NCBI RefSeq assembly: GCF_947242115.1
Contig: NC_074715.1
Span: 33,121,086-33,185,085, forward strand
DNA length: 64,000 nt
DNA from: Biomphalaria glabrata
Taxonomy: Eukaryota; Mollusca; Gastropoda; Planorbidae
Direction of reading: 5' to 3'
Positions 49,179 through 60,124 of the stretch are shown here, piece after piece. Numbering within the stretch: the stretch's first letter is position 1; every line of letters begins with the position of its first letter. The notes under the pieces are model-generated. The model saw nothing but the letters and a program-made list of their open reading frames with translations. It was not told the origin of the DNA and did no database searches. The translations under genes and the position numbers were made by a program.

Positions 49179-49589
49179 ACTTAATACACACTGGATTTTA
49201 TGCTTTGTTTGGACTGAATGAGATTCAGACCAGTAGCCAGCTGAGCTAGCAGAACGTTGCAGCCCACAGGTCGCTATCAATAATGAGTTTTGAAGTGTGT
49301 GTCTAAAGCGTACCTGGGTGTGCTGTTGTGGTGTGTGACTAGCGTACCAGATAGTAGCTGTGCTTACACGCGCGTTATAATCACACGCACGCACACACTC
49401 ACGCAGTCACGCGCTCGATGCAGTGGTGTACGACGGGTAGTAGGGATGCGCGTCATTTTGGGCGGGGCAGCGTTTCTCGACTTCATTATTTAGTTTAACA
49501 TCCAATGTGACGAAATCTATGCCAACAACTGTTACAGAGGATGCAGGCACTGAATCGATATAAAACCATATCACATACACACACGAGCG
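49179..49589. other. Upstream region of alpha-kinase gene 2
   Basis: Likely 5' UTR and promoter. It is locally GC-rich for this window, with ACGCGCG/CACGCACG repeats at 49367-49412. No TATA box can be assigned with confidence. Confidence 0.4.
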
Positions 49590-52015
49590 TTTTTAGATGC
49601 CCCCGAAAGGGGAAAAGAAGCTATTAGTTTTGGGTGGAATGTCTGTCCGTCCGTCCGTCCCGTTTAGATCTCGTAAACTAGAAAAGATAGTGAAAATCCG
49701 ATATCATGATATTTTAGACAAATTCTGAATCAACGGCTACTTTTTTCTTTTCTAAAAGCGAAAAATCTAATTTTTTAAATCACTTATGCAAGCAGTTTTG
49801 TTCATAAAAAATACACCACTTTTACAACTATTCACTATTAATAGTAAATAACTCGGGAGGCTCTTTAGTAGGAGGAGAAAACAGTGTACCATATTTCTAA
49901 CACATTTATGCAAACGGTTTTAGATTTTTTTGTCAAAACATTATTATTGTTTTTTTACATTTGCTAAGTTAAGTAAGTTCTGTCATACTAACTACTACAT
50001 TTACACAAAAAATGTTTACTTTTTTAAAATAGAAAACAAGATTACAAAGAGAGTTTGTGTTACACAAACTCAGAGGCGGCCCCCGTCGAAGTCGGATCCC
50101 TGTCGGATCTGCATATTCGCAAATAATATTCAAGAGGTGATTTAATTTTGATGGTCAAAAGTAATAATGTTTCAAAGATTCATTTGCCGTAAATTTAAAT
50201 TTAAATTAAATAAAAAATAGTAGATTAGTTTTAGTATATTAAAACATTACAATATTGATCAAAACGTCGCAATAATTTTTAGGTATGAACACAATTGAAA
50301 AGTTTATATAATAGATTGTTCCGGATGTTTGTATAAATAGTAAAAGAAAAAGAGAATTTCAGATAAATGTAATGCCGTTGATTAAATTTTTTGGATGGTC
50401 TCGTATAAAAATTAGATGTACTACAGCCATGTGGAGAGATTTTCATACCTTACTTTGGTGTTTGGATTCTGTTTTCCTTAAAAATCGGAACATAATATTA
50501 ACGATAATTAGATTTTTACATGTTTTAGGTAGAAAGTTAAATGTACTGTAAGAGAGTAGTGAGTTAAAATATTTTTCATAAAAATCCGTAAAAACATTAT
50601 TTCGTAAATGAGAAGATTATTTGTTTATTAATTAGAAGAGGGAGTTCAAACAATCATTTGGCGTTAGTAGATTTTTAAATAAATTCGGAAATTTCTGGCG
50701 ACGATTTGTAAGAAACAAAATCCGGAACTTTCTTTATCGATTACAAAACTTCTATGTTATGTTTTAGCAAGAAAATTAAATGTCTAAAAAGTAATTTTCA
50801 GTAATCAATTCTAGTAAATTACTTTTTTTTAAAGCCCTGAAAAACCTATTGTCGATATTTTAAAAATTTGTTTAAAGATGAAAATACGGAACAATTTGAT
50901 ATTGATAACCAAATTATAGTGACGCATTGTCAAATAATATAAGTGTAATATTAGTAAATTATGCGATTTCAAACAATCATTAGGCATAATTCATGTTTTA
51001 TAAAACAATATCCGGAACATTTTTACACTTAATGAAATATAAGTCAGTATAGAGATTATGATTTAGCATTAATATGCTATTTACATAAAAAACGGAACAA
51101 CATATTATTGATAATGTGTTTTTGCAACGTTTAAGCATGGAAATTGAATGTAATATAAATTAGAAGAGCAAACAAACATTTGTTGGGGTTGATTAGTTTT
51201 GCACAAAAAAATCCGGAACAATCAATTTTTAGATACTTAAAACTATTGAGATGTTACGGGAGGAACATTAAAGTGTAAATCAGATTTTCAATAGCTTTTA
51301 GAGTTCTAGTTTTTTTAATCTAATCGTGACGGACAGACCGACCAACAGACAAAACGCACAAAAATAATCTTCTTTTATTCGGATGGGGGCACTAAACAAA
51401 AAATAAATAAAAATCTGATTTTTGAAAAAAGTTTAAGGAATTGGTTTAGTGCCTGATCATGTAGCGACGTTACGCTACTGCACGAAAATCGCTGCATAGA
51501 AAGTCCATTAAAAAAAATGTGTGTGATATTTACATACAAAATGCATTATTAGCCTTTATAAACAAACAGAAATGTTTTCTTTTAATTTTAGCAGCTAGTT
51601 GACCAGAAAAAACATCTTTAACTATTATTTGTATTTGTTGTAAACATTTCCTGTACATTTTTTAAATATATTTGACTTAGTGATGCTGAAAATACACAAA
51701 ATTTGTCCATCTTTGTTAGCATATTGTAACATTGCCTCCCTTACATTTACGTAATTGTTTTAGAATTGGTATATTTTTATGAAAAAATCGCTTGCATAAT
51801 TAATTTTATAAATTAAACGGTTTGCTTTTAGAAAACCAAAAGTAGCCGTTGCACCTAAACTTTTGAAGCCGCATTTAATGATGACATAATATTTTTCATA
51901 TCTCTTCTAGTTTTCGAGATCTGAGTGTGACAGACGGACAGATAGACAGACGGACAGACGGACATTTAGCAGAAACCTAATAGCGGCTTTTTCCCCTTAC
52001 GGGGGCCGCTAAAAA
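49590..52015 (-). mobile_element. Composite non-coding repeat, copy A (2.4 kb, inverted ends)
   Basis: The ends are inverted repeats of TTTTTAGCGGCCCCCG...AAGCCGCTATTAG type, and each end is also a hairpin (TAGCGGC pairs with GCCGCTA, CCC with GGG). Next to each end is a GTCCGTCC/GACGGACA microsatellite. Read from the right end inwards: block L (about 51420-51900), a module S2 around 51330-51400 ('ggatgggggcactaaacaaa' plus GACGGACAGACC), an array of CCGGAAC motifs (about 50320-51210), and module M (50040-50190, 'gaggcggcccccgtcg'). It has no protein-coding capacity. Class unknown: a TIR or foldback element, or a Helentron-like element. Confidence 0.7.
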
Positions 52016-52108
52016 TCTATTTAATATGCATATAAGTTGGACAAAATTTAAAACAACGCGTGAACTGCAGTGCTGGACTATAGCTTTAGTATACTTACCT
52101 AAAAGAAA

Positions 52109-52660
52109 TTTTTAGCGGATCCCGAAGGGGAAAGACGCTATTAGTTTTGTGTGGAATGTCTGTCCGTCTGACCCAGGGGTTCTCAAGCTGTGGGTCACGA
52201 CCCCCTGGGGGGTCGATTGACGATTTGCCAGGGGTCGTCAAAGACCATCGAAAAATTGGAATGTTATTGTCTATGCATCTATTGCTGTATGTGTGTGTGT
52301 GTGTGTGGGGGGGGTCGCGGCAGAGTGGTGGATTGTAAAAAGGGGTCGTCGAGCATAAAAGGTTGAGAACCGCTGGTCTGACCCGTTTAGATCTCGTCAT
52401 TATTGACTATTTTCCATATTTTTAATATATTTATGCAAACGGTTTTAGATTTTTTTGTCAAAATTTTTTTTTATTACATTTGTATTGCTAAGTTATGTAC
52501 GATCTGTCATACTAACTACTACATTTACACAAAAAAGTTTTCTTTTTTTTAAAGAGAAAAAATCTATTTAGTATGCATATAAGTTGGACATAATTTAAAA
52601 CAACAATTAATTAGTAGTTTTTCATATTATCGCGTGAACTACAGTGCTACACTATTGAAA
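52109..52660 (+). mobile_element. Composite repeat, partial copy with a nested MITE
   Basis: Starts with the same hairpin end as copy A's left side and the GTCTGTCCGTCT microsatellite, then is interrupted by the SPIN-like MITE at 52174-52375. It resumes with 'cgtttagatctcgt' and matches copy A's 49660-50030. The segment after 52557 duplicates the flank at 52013-52075. Confidence 0.65.
52174..52375 (+). mobile_element. SPIN-like hAT MITE with perfect 8-bp target duplication
   Basis: Ends CAGGGGTTCTCAAGCTGTGG and GGTTGAGAACCGCTG, with identical flanks GTCTGACC at 52166-52173 and 52376-52383. This is an insertion independent of the three tandem-segment copies, and it lies inside the composite repeat, which must be older. 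Confidence 0.9.
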
Positions 52661-52794
52661 TAGTACACTTAATTATTTTCGGAAATGTTTTTTTCTTGAG
52701 GATTTGAATAAGAGATTGACCCTTTACAAAACAATTAGATCAACTAGATATTCATTATAAGACATCAGTTAGGCCAGGTTCACATTTAACTTCA

Positions 52795-52862
52795 AATTCA
52801 CTTTCACCTATCCTTTGGTCTGCTGGACCGCTGGGGCAAAATAGAGCAGTGAGATTCATAAC
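52795..52862 (+). mobile_element. LINE relic (short)
   Basis: The plus strand reads LGQNRAVRFITND in one frame, resembling the 'RAARFI(T)ND' stretch near the end of LINE reverse-transcriptase proteins. Too short to classify. Confidence 0.35.
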
Positions 52863-52929
52863 AAACGACCAGGAGTACTAGAAAAATTCATGTTATTTTT
52901 TCAAGACGACGTCTCAAATAAAATATAGA

Positions 52930-53335
52930 AAGATTAGTACATCTAATCTACTAATACATACAGACGTTACTTTAAAAAAGATTATTACTTCCTACACGCG
53001 TCCCTAGGTCATACTAGTCATGCATCAGGCAACCCATTCCATGCTCTAAAAGCATTAGGGAAGATGAAGTAGGCCTATTGTATATGTATACATTTGTCCT
53101 AGCATATGGAGCAAGGAATATACTTGTATTTTTGTGTGAAGTCTGAGTATTTTATTAGGTTTTGTAATTGTATTTGAAGATTATGGTTTGTGTTTTATGT
53201 ATAATTGCTATTTTACCTACTGTTTAGTCTTCTGTCCTGAAGACTTTCTAAATTTAATGATTTTGCTGTAGGTGTTACTCTAATCAAATGCGAATAGTCG
53301 TTTGTTATGAATCCCTTTGCTTCATTTTGTGTCCG
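52930..53335 (-). mobile_element. 5'-truncated LINE 3' end, copy 1
   Basis: On minus, fragments of a LINE ORF2 C-terminus can be read (GFITNDYSHLIRVTP, KSLNLESLQDRRL, then FRAWNGLP) followed by the same 3' UTR as the copy at 58115-58680. It is decayed by stops and frameshifts. Confidence 0.65.
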
Positions 53336-54139
53336 GGCTCTTATATAGCCTATGTATCAATCATCAATATGCCATCAATGGTAGACATAATATTTAGGCA
53401 AGTGAGCCTTGATATGAAACATGTTAAACAATGATTGCACATGTCTCGTGCAATCGCTATGAAAAATGTGTCTACAACATATAAAAGAAAACATTTAGAC
53501 AATATTTCTACAATTGTGTTAAAAAAGAATTTATTTGTCATGGATGATGAAGCCTTATCAAGCACTAAAACATTGTCAGATTTGGTCACGCCTAGGCCTA
53601 TATATTAGGCCTATAGCCCATGTAAAACTTTAAAAGCTAGTAAGAACACTTCTACAAAGTTATGAAATCTGTCTACATATTCTAACTGGATGATTATTAC
53701 CTGTCCCAACCCAAAATAAAAAAAAAAGGGGGGGGGGTGTTCCTAAACTCAATTAAGAAAAAACAATCAAACCAAGTTACCATCCCCCATTTTCCATTTG
53801 TATAAGGCCAAGGACTGGCCCTCTGATCTTTTCTTAAAATCTGACTTGCGTTGGTGGAGAGGGCGAAACAAACAAAGTATTATTTGAAGTTTAGACAAAT
53901 AAAAGACTGACTGGTAACAATGCAGAGTCATAGAGACATTGTGTGTGTGCTACACAACCAACAGCCTCCCCCCCCCCCACCCCGCCTCCTTTATTTAAAA
54001 ACTATCTTTGGCTTCTGATGTGTTTTGTTGTTTGAAAGTCAAACAATTGAAGAATAAAGTCGCGCTAACTAGGTCAACTTCAATGAGCTTTGACTTGACT
54101 TGTTCGTGTAATTTGATGTTTTGAAGATATTGCATACAT
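53336..54139. other. Intergenic DNA, no gene seen
   Basis: AT-rich with a G run near 53731 and a C run near 53968. A 79-codon minus frame has no recognisable features. Confidence 0.5.
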
Positions 54140-54890
54140 TTCCTGCATGTTGAGGATTGTCTTGTTTCCTGCATGTTAATGATTGTCTTGTTTCCTGCAT
54201 GTTAATGATTGTCTTATTGTTTCCTGCATGTTAATGATTGTCTGTGTTTCCTGCATGTTGATGATTGTCAGTATATCCTGCATGATGATGATTGTCTGTG
54301 TTTCCTGCATGTTAATGATTGTGTATCCTGCACGATGATGATTGTTTGTGTTTCCTGCATGTTAATGATTGTGTATCCTGCACGATGATGATTGTTTGTG
54401 TTTCCTGCATGTTAATGATTGTGTATCCTGCACGATGATGATTGTTTGTTTTTCCTGCATGTTGATGATTGTCAGTGTATCCTGCATGATGATGATTGTC
54501 TGTGTTTCCTGCATGTTAATGATTGTGTATCCTGCACGATGATGATTGTTTGTGTTTCCTGCATGTTAATGATTGTGTATCCTGCACGATGATGATTGTT
54601 TGTGTTTTCTGCATGTTAATGATTGTGTATCCTGCACGATGATGATTGTTTGTGTTTCCTGCAAGTTAATGATTGTGTATCCTGCACGATGATGATTGTT
54701 TGTCTTTCCTGCAAGTTAATGATTGTGTATCCTGCACGATGATGATTGTTTGTGTTTCCTGCATGTTAATGATTGTGTATCCTGCACGATGATGATTGTT
54801 TGTGTTTCCTGCATGTTGAAGATTGTGTTTCCTGCATGTTAATGATTGTGTTTCCTGCATGTTAATCATTGTCTGTGTTTCCTTCATGTT
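54140..54890. repeat. 50-bp two-part minisatellite
   Basis: Half-units TTTCCTGCATGTTAATGATTG and TATCCTGCACGATGATGATTG alternate, giving a 50-bp period in the middle; the edges hold only the first half-type. This shows a dimer formed from a simpler repeat and then spread. The minus-strand frame over it is a by-product. Confidence 0.9.
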
Positions 54891-55181
54891 TTTTGTGTAT
54901 GTTGAAGTTTGTCTATATTTTTCCTATTTGATAATCGTCTATAACTCCTACATGTTTTAACCAGTCAAAATCGTCCCACTTGATGTTAACATTGGTTTTA
55001 CTCACATTTATTCACGTGACAGGTCACACCACAAACGACGTACTACTTTTGAGATTTTTTTTTAGATTTTAAAGTGTAATTAGTTTTCAATTTGCTGCGA
55101 AATATATAAAGAACGAAAACATTTTAGAAACTCAATATTTGAAAATAATTTTGTTTCCTCGTAACGATTCTTTGCCTTTAA
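54891..55181. other. Spacer, no gene seen
   Basis: AT-rich DNA between the 50-bp minisatellite and composite repeat copy B. Confidence 0.5.
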
Positions 55182-57026
55182 TTTTTAGCGGCTCCCGTAA
55201 GGGGAAAAAGCCGCTATTAGGTTTGTGCAAAATGTCCGTCTGTCCGTCTGTCACACTCAGATCTCGAAAACTAGAAGAGATATGAAAAATATTATTTCAT
55301 CATTAAATGCGGCTTGAAAAGTTTAGGTGCAACGGCTACTTTTGGTTTTCTAAAAGCAAACCGTTTAATTTATAAAATTCATTATGCAAGCGATTTTTTC
55401 ATAAAAATACACCAATTCTAAAACAATTACGTAAATGTAAGGGAGGCAATGTTACAATATGCTAACAAAGATGGACAATTTTTGTGTATTTTCAGTATCA
55501 CTAAATCAAATATGTTTATAAAATGTACAAGAAATGTTTACAACAAATATAAATAATAGTTAAAGATGTTTTTTCTGGTCAACTAGCTGCTAAAATTAAT
55601 AGAAAACATTTCTGTTTGTTTATAAAGGCTAATAATGCTTTTTGTATGTAAATGTCACGCACATTTTTTAAAATAGACTTTTTATGCAGCGAATTTCGTG
55701 CAGTAGCGTAACGTCACAACATGCCATGATGCCAAACCAATTCTTTAAACTTTTTTTTTAAAATCAGATTTTTATTTATTTTTTGTTTAGTGCCCCTCAT
55801 CCGAATAAAAGAAGCTTATTTTTGTGCGTTTGGTCTGTTGGTCGGTCTGTCGGTCACGATAAGATTAACAAATAACACTAATGAAGGCTATTGTAAATCT
55901 GATTTAACCATTAATTTTTCATTCAGGAATATTGCAATAGTTTTAAGTATCTATAATAGATTGTTCCGGATGTTTTGTGAAAAACAAATCAATGCCAGCG
56001 AATATTTTTTAGCTCTTCTAAATTATATTAGATTTTATTTCCATGCTTAAACGTTGCAAGAAACACATTGTTCCGGTTTTTTAATGTAAATAGCATATAA
56101 ATGCTAACAAAAATAATCTATACCGCTTTATATTTCAATAACTATAAAGTTGTTCCGGATATTGTTTTATAAAAAATAAATTATGTCAAATGATTGTTTG
56201 AAATCGCATAATTGACTAATCTTACACTTATATTCTTTGACACTATGTCACTGTAGTTTATCTATCCATATCAACTGTTCCGAATTTTTAACTTAAAACA
56301 AATTTATGTCAAATGATTTTATTTTTTTTCAAAAATATCGACAATAGGTTGTTCAGGATTTTAAAATAAGAAAGTAATTTACTCGAAACGATTATTGAAA
56401 ATCACTTTTTATTTTATTTTACAGTTAATTTTCTTGCAGAAACATAATAAAAGTCGTTTAATCGGTAAAGAATGTTCCGGATTTTGTTTCGAAATGTTTG
56501 AAATCCCTCTTCTAAAAATTAAAGAAATAAGTTTTTTTTTGCGAAAATTGGTTGTTCCGGATTTTTAATGAAAAATATTTTAACTCTATTTATGTAAAAT
56601 CGCACTTCTCTCTTACACTACATTTAACTTTCTAGCTAAAACGTTAGAAAATCTTATTATCGTTAATATTATGTTCCGATTTTTAAGGAAAACAACTTCC
56701 TAACACCAAAGTATGGTTTGAAAATCTCTCCATAAGGCTATGGTACATCTAATTTTCATAACAGACCATCCCACAAATTTAACTAACGGTATCTCACTAT
56801 AAATACATAAACATCTGGAACAATCTATTATAGAAACTTAAAACTAATGCAATATTTCGGAAGCGATATTAAATTTTAATCAGATTTTCAATAACTTTTA
56901 GTCTTTTTTTTTTTTTGCTATTAAAAGGACGGACAGAGAGACTGACAGACAAAACAAAAAAGCGTCTTTAATCCCTTTATATATATGTTATATACAAATT
57001 TAGTCTAACTAACCATCAAATGAAAT

Positions 57027-57375
57027 GCTAAAAGATATCACTCGGTGCAGCAATGTCTATGAACACTCGACAAGCTGCTCGTATAGATGACATTTTTTAG
57101 TCTAACTAGGACGTGTGACGTAATGGAATTTTTGTCCTTTGACGTCATATGGAGTTAATTCTTTAAATGAAACGCTAAAAGATATCACTCGGTGCACCAA
57201 TGTCTCTGAACCCTCAACGAGCTGCTCGTATAGATGATATTTTTTAGTCTAACTAGGCCGTGTGACGTATTGGATTTTTTTCCTCTGACGTCATATGGAA
57301 TAAATTCTTTAAATGAAATGCTAAAACAACTCGGTATAGTAATGTTTATTAAACTTCGTAAAGTGACTCGCATTT
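57027..57375 (+). repeat. 147-bp tandem repeats with CRE-like sites
   Basis: Two full units and a third partial one start with GCTAAAAGATATCACTCGGT (57027, 57174) or a variant (57320). Each full unit carries GTGTGACGTA and the palindromic CRE TGACGTCAT. The same block occurs once in copy C (61829-62025). Confidence 0.75.
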
Positions 57376-57580
57376 TAAAAATACAATAGCTAGATTTAGA
57401 TCTAATCTAGATTTTTTATACTAGATCTTGATTTTTTTAAACACTAGAACTAGATTTTTTACACTAGATCTAGATTTTTTTTTTACTCTAAACATTTTTT
57501 TAAAAACTAGATTTAGATTTAAGTTCTAATTAAAATCATTGTAGAATCTAGATCTAGAATTTCTTGGTCTAGTTTAGAAT

Positions 57581-57734
57581 GTTTGTTGTTTTACATGTTT
57601 CGGATGTTCCTTCAGAGTTGTAGTCCAACTTCCCTCAGGACGACGGGGGATGGGAGCGGGTAGGGTTTGAACCTGGGACCATCGATGAATCAAAACGACA
57701 GTCCAGCGCGCAAACCGCACTACCCGACAGCCAT
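57581..57734 (-). mobile_element. tRNA-derived SINE family 2, inverted copy
   Basis: Complement of the SINE at 28834-29010: it keeps the B box (GGGTTTGAACC as written on plus), 'aggacgacgggggatgggag' and the head. It was inserted into copy B between the TAGATC tract and module M. Confidence 0.8.
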
Positions 57735-58114
57735 GCTTTAGACTAAAAAAATTTTTTTAAAACGTCAAATGAATTTTTGAAACATTATTACTTTTAACAA
57801 TCAAAACAAAATCACGTCTTGGAGATTCCTTGCGAATATGCGGATCCGACAGGGATCCGTCTCCCACGGGGGCCGCCTCTGAGTTTGTGTGTCAACACAA
57901 ACTCTCTTTGTAATCTTTTAAAAATAAATACATGCTACGCTTTTGAACTGCACATTTCTATTTTAAGATAGATATTGTCCTATTGATCCTACGTCCTATT
58001 TCACATCTAATTTTGACACTAGAACATTTGATTAAAAGTCAGGCGTCACGCTTTTCATCAAATATAATTGTGAGATGTAAAAGAAAACACTTTTTTCTAC
58101 AAATGCACTTAGTA

Positions 58115-58680
58115 AATATCTCGTTCTTATCTTATCTTATAAAATACAGACGTTATTTCAAAAAAGAAGATGATTAAGTCCTACGCGTCATGCTTCTAGT
58201 CATGCATCTAGTCATGCATATTAACCAATGACTTAAATTCTGCCAAGTCACTAGTTTTCCTGGCTGGCTCAGGCAACCCATTCCATGCTCTAATAGCACT
58301 AGGAAAGAAGGAGCATTAGTACAAATTTGTCCTAGCATATGGAACAAGGAATATGCTGGCTGGCTCAGGCAACCCATTCCATGCTCTAATAGCACCAGGA
58401 AAGAAGAAGCATTTGTAAATATTTGTCCTAGCATATGGAACAAGGAATGTGCATGTATCTTTGTGTCTGAGTATTTTATTAGGTATTGTATTTGAACATT
58501 ATGGTTCAGTGTTTTATTTATTTATAATTGCTACTTTACTTTTAAGTCTTCTATCCTGAAAGCTTTCTTAATTTAGTGATTTTACATAAAGTGTTACTCT
58601 ATTCAAATGTGAATATTCGTTTGTTATGGATCTCACTGCTCTATTGTGCCTGTTCCAGTTTATATTTTTTTTTAGTTGAT
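58115..58680 (-). mobile_element. 5'-truncated LINE 3' end, copy 2, with internal 96-bp duplication
   Basis: On minus the ORF2 C-terminus is readable (VPYARTNLY, then FFPSAIRAWNGLPEPA and DLAEFKSLVNMHD followed by a stop). A 3' UTR and an (ATAAG)n-type tail follow. A 96-bp block ('ctggctcaggcaacccattcc') is duplicated in tandem at about 58261 and 58357. The FFP-AIRAWN-LP signature is typical of the end of many animal LINEs; the clade is uncertain. Confidence 0.75.
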
Positions 58681-59165
58681 GGGTCCAAGAGGATGCATAT
58701 GTTATTATTAACCAAGGTTAAATGACATTTGAGTTTTATGTTCTTATTTCCTGTCCAAAGACAAAAGAAAGAAGAACGTTGTTGTAGTGTTAAGACTCAA
58801 ATCACACTTGTTTCAACGTTTTGCCAAGTAAAAATAATAAAAAAAACTGAGAGAAACTCCGCCAAATGGAAACTGCAAACAATGAGCTGGTCACAAAGTT
58901 GAAAATATGCACAAACTATTGGCGGCTACAACCGTCTTTGTTTCCAACCTAACATCGCAGCTCGTGTCTAGCCAAGGTCAGAACAAAATGGCAGCCTTGA
59001 CGTCCACAGCGTTGGCTATTTGATTTTCGCAGGCAAAAAAAAATAAAAAAAAAAATAGATTTATGAAAGATATATTTTACAATGTGACTTTGTTATCTAT
59101 ATTCTTACATTTTAGTTGTACAATTTAGTTGGATCATCTCATGGCTACTTTTTATCAAGCGATGG
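58681..59165. other. Upstream region of the Reeler gene, no gene seen
   Basis: AT-rich DNA with a poly-A-rich stretch at 59036-59056. Confidence 0.5.
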
Positions 59166-59168
59166 AAA

Positions 59169-59177
59169 CTATATAAT
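59169..59177 (+). promoter_or_regulatory. Possible TATA box of the Reeler gene
   Basis: A TATATAATA-type word lies about 45-50 bases upstream of the start codon. The spacing would give a very short 5' UTR, so the call is tentative. Confidence 0.3.
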
Positions 59178-59219
59178 AGCACAATGTCTTCCAATATTTG
59201 TGACGCTTGAGTGACAACA

Positions 59220-59415
59220 ATGACGTCACAGGTTACTCTCGCTTTCATTTGGCTGTTTTGTTCCAGAGTCGTCCAGGCTTACCCAGGAGGGGCGCCCGAC
59301 CTGGCCTGTGTATCCATGTTTCCATCGGGGCACATGACCACCGCCCAGCTCTCAGAACCGCCGTACAGGATTAGTGTAAGTAAGAAGACATACAATCCAG
59401 GGGAGACCATCAAAG
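59220..59415 (+). CDS. Secreted Reeler-domain protein, first exon (partial gene)
   Basis: The ATG at 59220 opens 65 codons plus one base to a GTAAGC donor at 59416. Residues 2-20 (TSQVTLAFIWLFCSRVVQA) form a classic signal peptide with likely cleavage after VQA. The mature start YPGGAPDLACVSMFPSGH, then PPYRISVSKKTYNPGETIKG, fits the beginning of a Reeler (Reelin N-terminal) domain: GAP..C, PPY.I.VS, Y.PGE.I. Such domains occur in reelin, ferric-chelate reductase/FRRS1-like proteins and small invertebrate defence proteins; one exon cannot tell them apart. No later exon could be recognised in the 4.6 kb to the right, which is repeats, so the gene probably continues past the window. A GTG nine bases earlier in frame is not used as the start. 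Confidence 0.75.
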
Positions 59416-59605
59416 GTAAGCTCACTAATCCAAGCCTTACTTTTCAAAGCCCTTGCAAAAGATGCTAAAAAAAAAAAAGCTCATACTATCATATAGTTGA
59501 TTTAATTAATTTTTTAGTAGATCTAAGACTAACAATAATAAATCTGGGATTACAAATATTTTTACCAATGTTTTTTTTTTAAAGCGTATTCTCATGCTTT
59601 TCCTC

Positions 59606-60124
59606 AAGCCAATACACTAACCACTGTACAAGTAGTACAAGCCAATACACTAACCACTGTACAAACCAATACACTAACCACTGTACAAGCCAATACACTA
59701 ACCACTGTACAAGCCAATACACTAGCCACTGTACAAGCCAATACACTAACCACTGAACAAGCCAATACACTAACCACTGTACAAGCCAATACACTAGCCA
59801 CTGTACAAGCCAATACACTAGCCACTGTACAAGTAGTACAAGCCAATACACTAACCACTGTACAAGCCAATACACTAGCCACTGTACAAGCCAATACACT
59901 AACCACTGAACAAGCCAATACACTAACCACTGTACAAGCCAATACACTAGCCACTGTACAAGCCAATACACTAGCCACTGTACAAGCCAATACACTAACC
60001 ACTGTACAAGCCAATACACTAACCACTGTACAAGCCAATACACTAACCACTGTACAAGCCAATACACTAACCACTGTACAAGCCAATACACTAGCCACTG
60101 TACAAGCCAATACACTAACCACTG
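59606..60124. repeat. 24-bp minisatellite, about 21 copies
   Basis: The unit TGTACAAGCCAATACACTAA + CCAC varies at AACCAC/AGCCAC and GTACAA/GAACAA, with three longer joints carrying AGTAGTACAAG. Since 24 is a multiple of 3, two minus-strand frames stay open for 178 and 190 codons; they are by-products. It lies within the presumed first intron of the Reeler gene. Confidence 0.92.

Larger units (their letters stand above)
55182..57960 (+). mobile_element. Composite non-coding repeat, copy B (about 2.8 kb)
   Basis: In order: hairpin end at 55182 (TTTTTAGCGGCTCCCGTAAG), GTCCGTCT microsatellite, block L, module S2 (55785-55860), CCGGAAC-type array with motif hits near 55961, 56069, 56152, 56276, 56349, 56470, 56552 and 56670, inverted S2 near 56930-56985, CRE-like repeats (57027-57375), a TAGATC tract (57385-57570), a SINE insertion, and module M (57755-57920). 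Blocks L, S2, array and M keep the order seen in copy A when A is read from its right end. No coding frame spans it. Confidence 0.7.
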
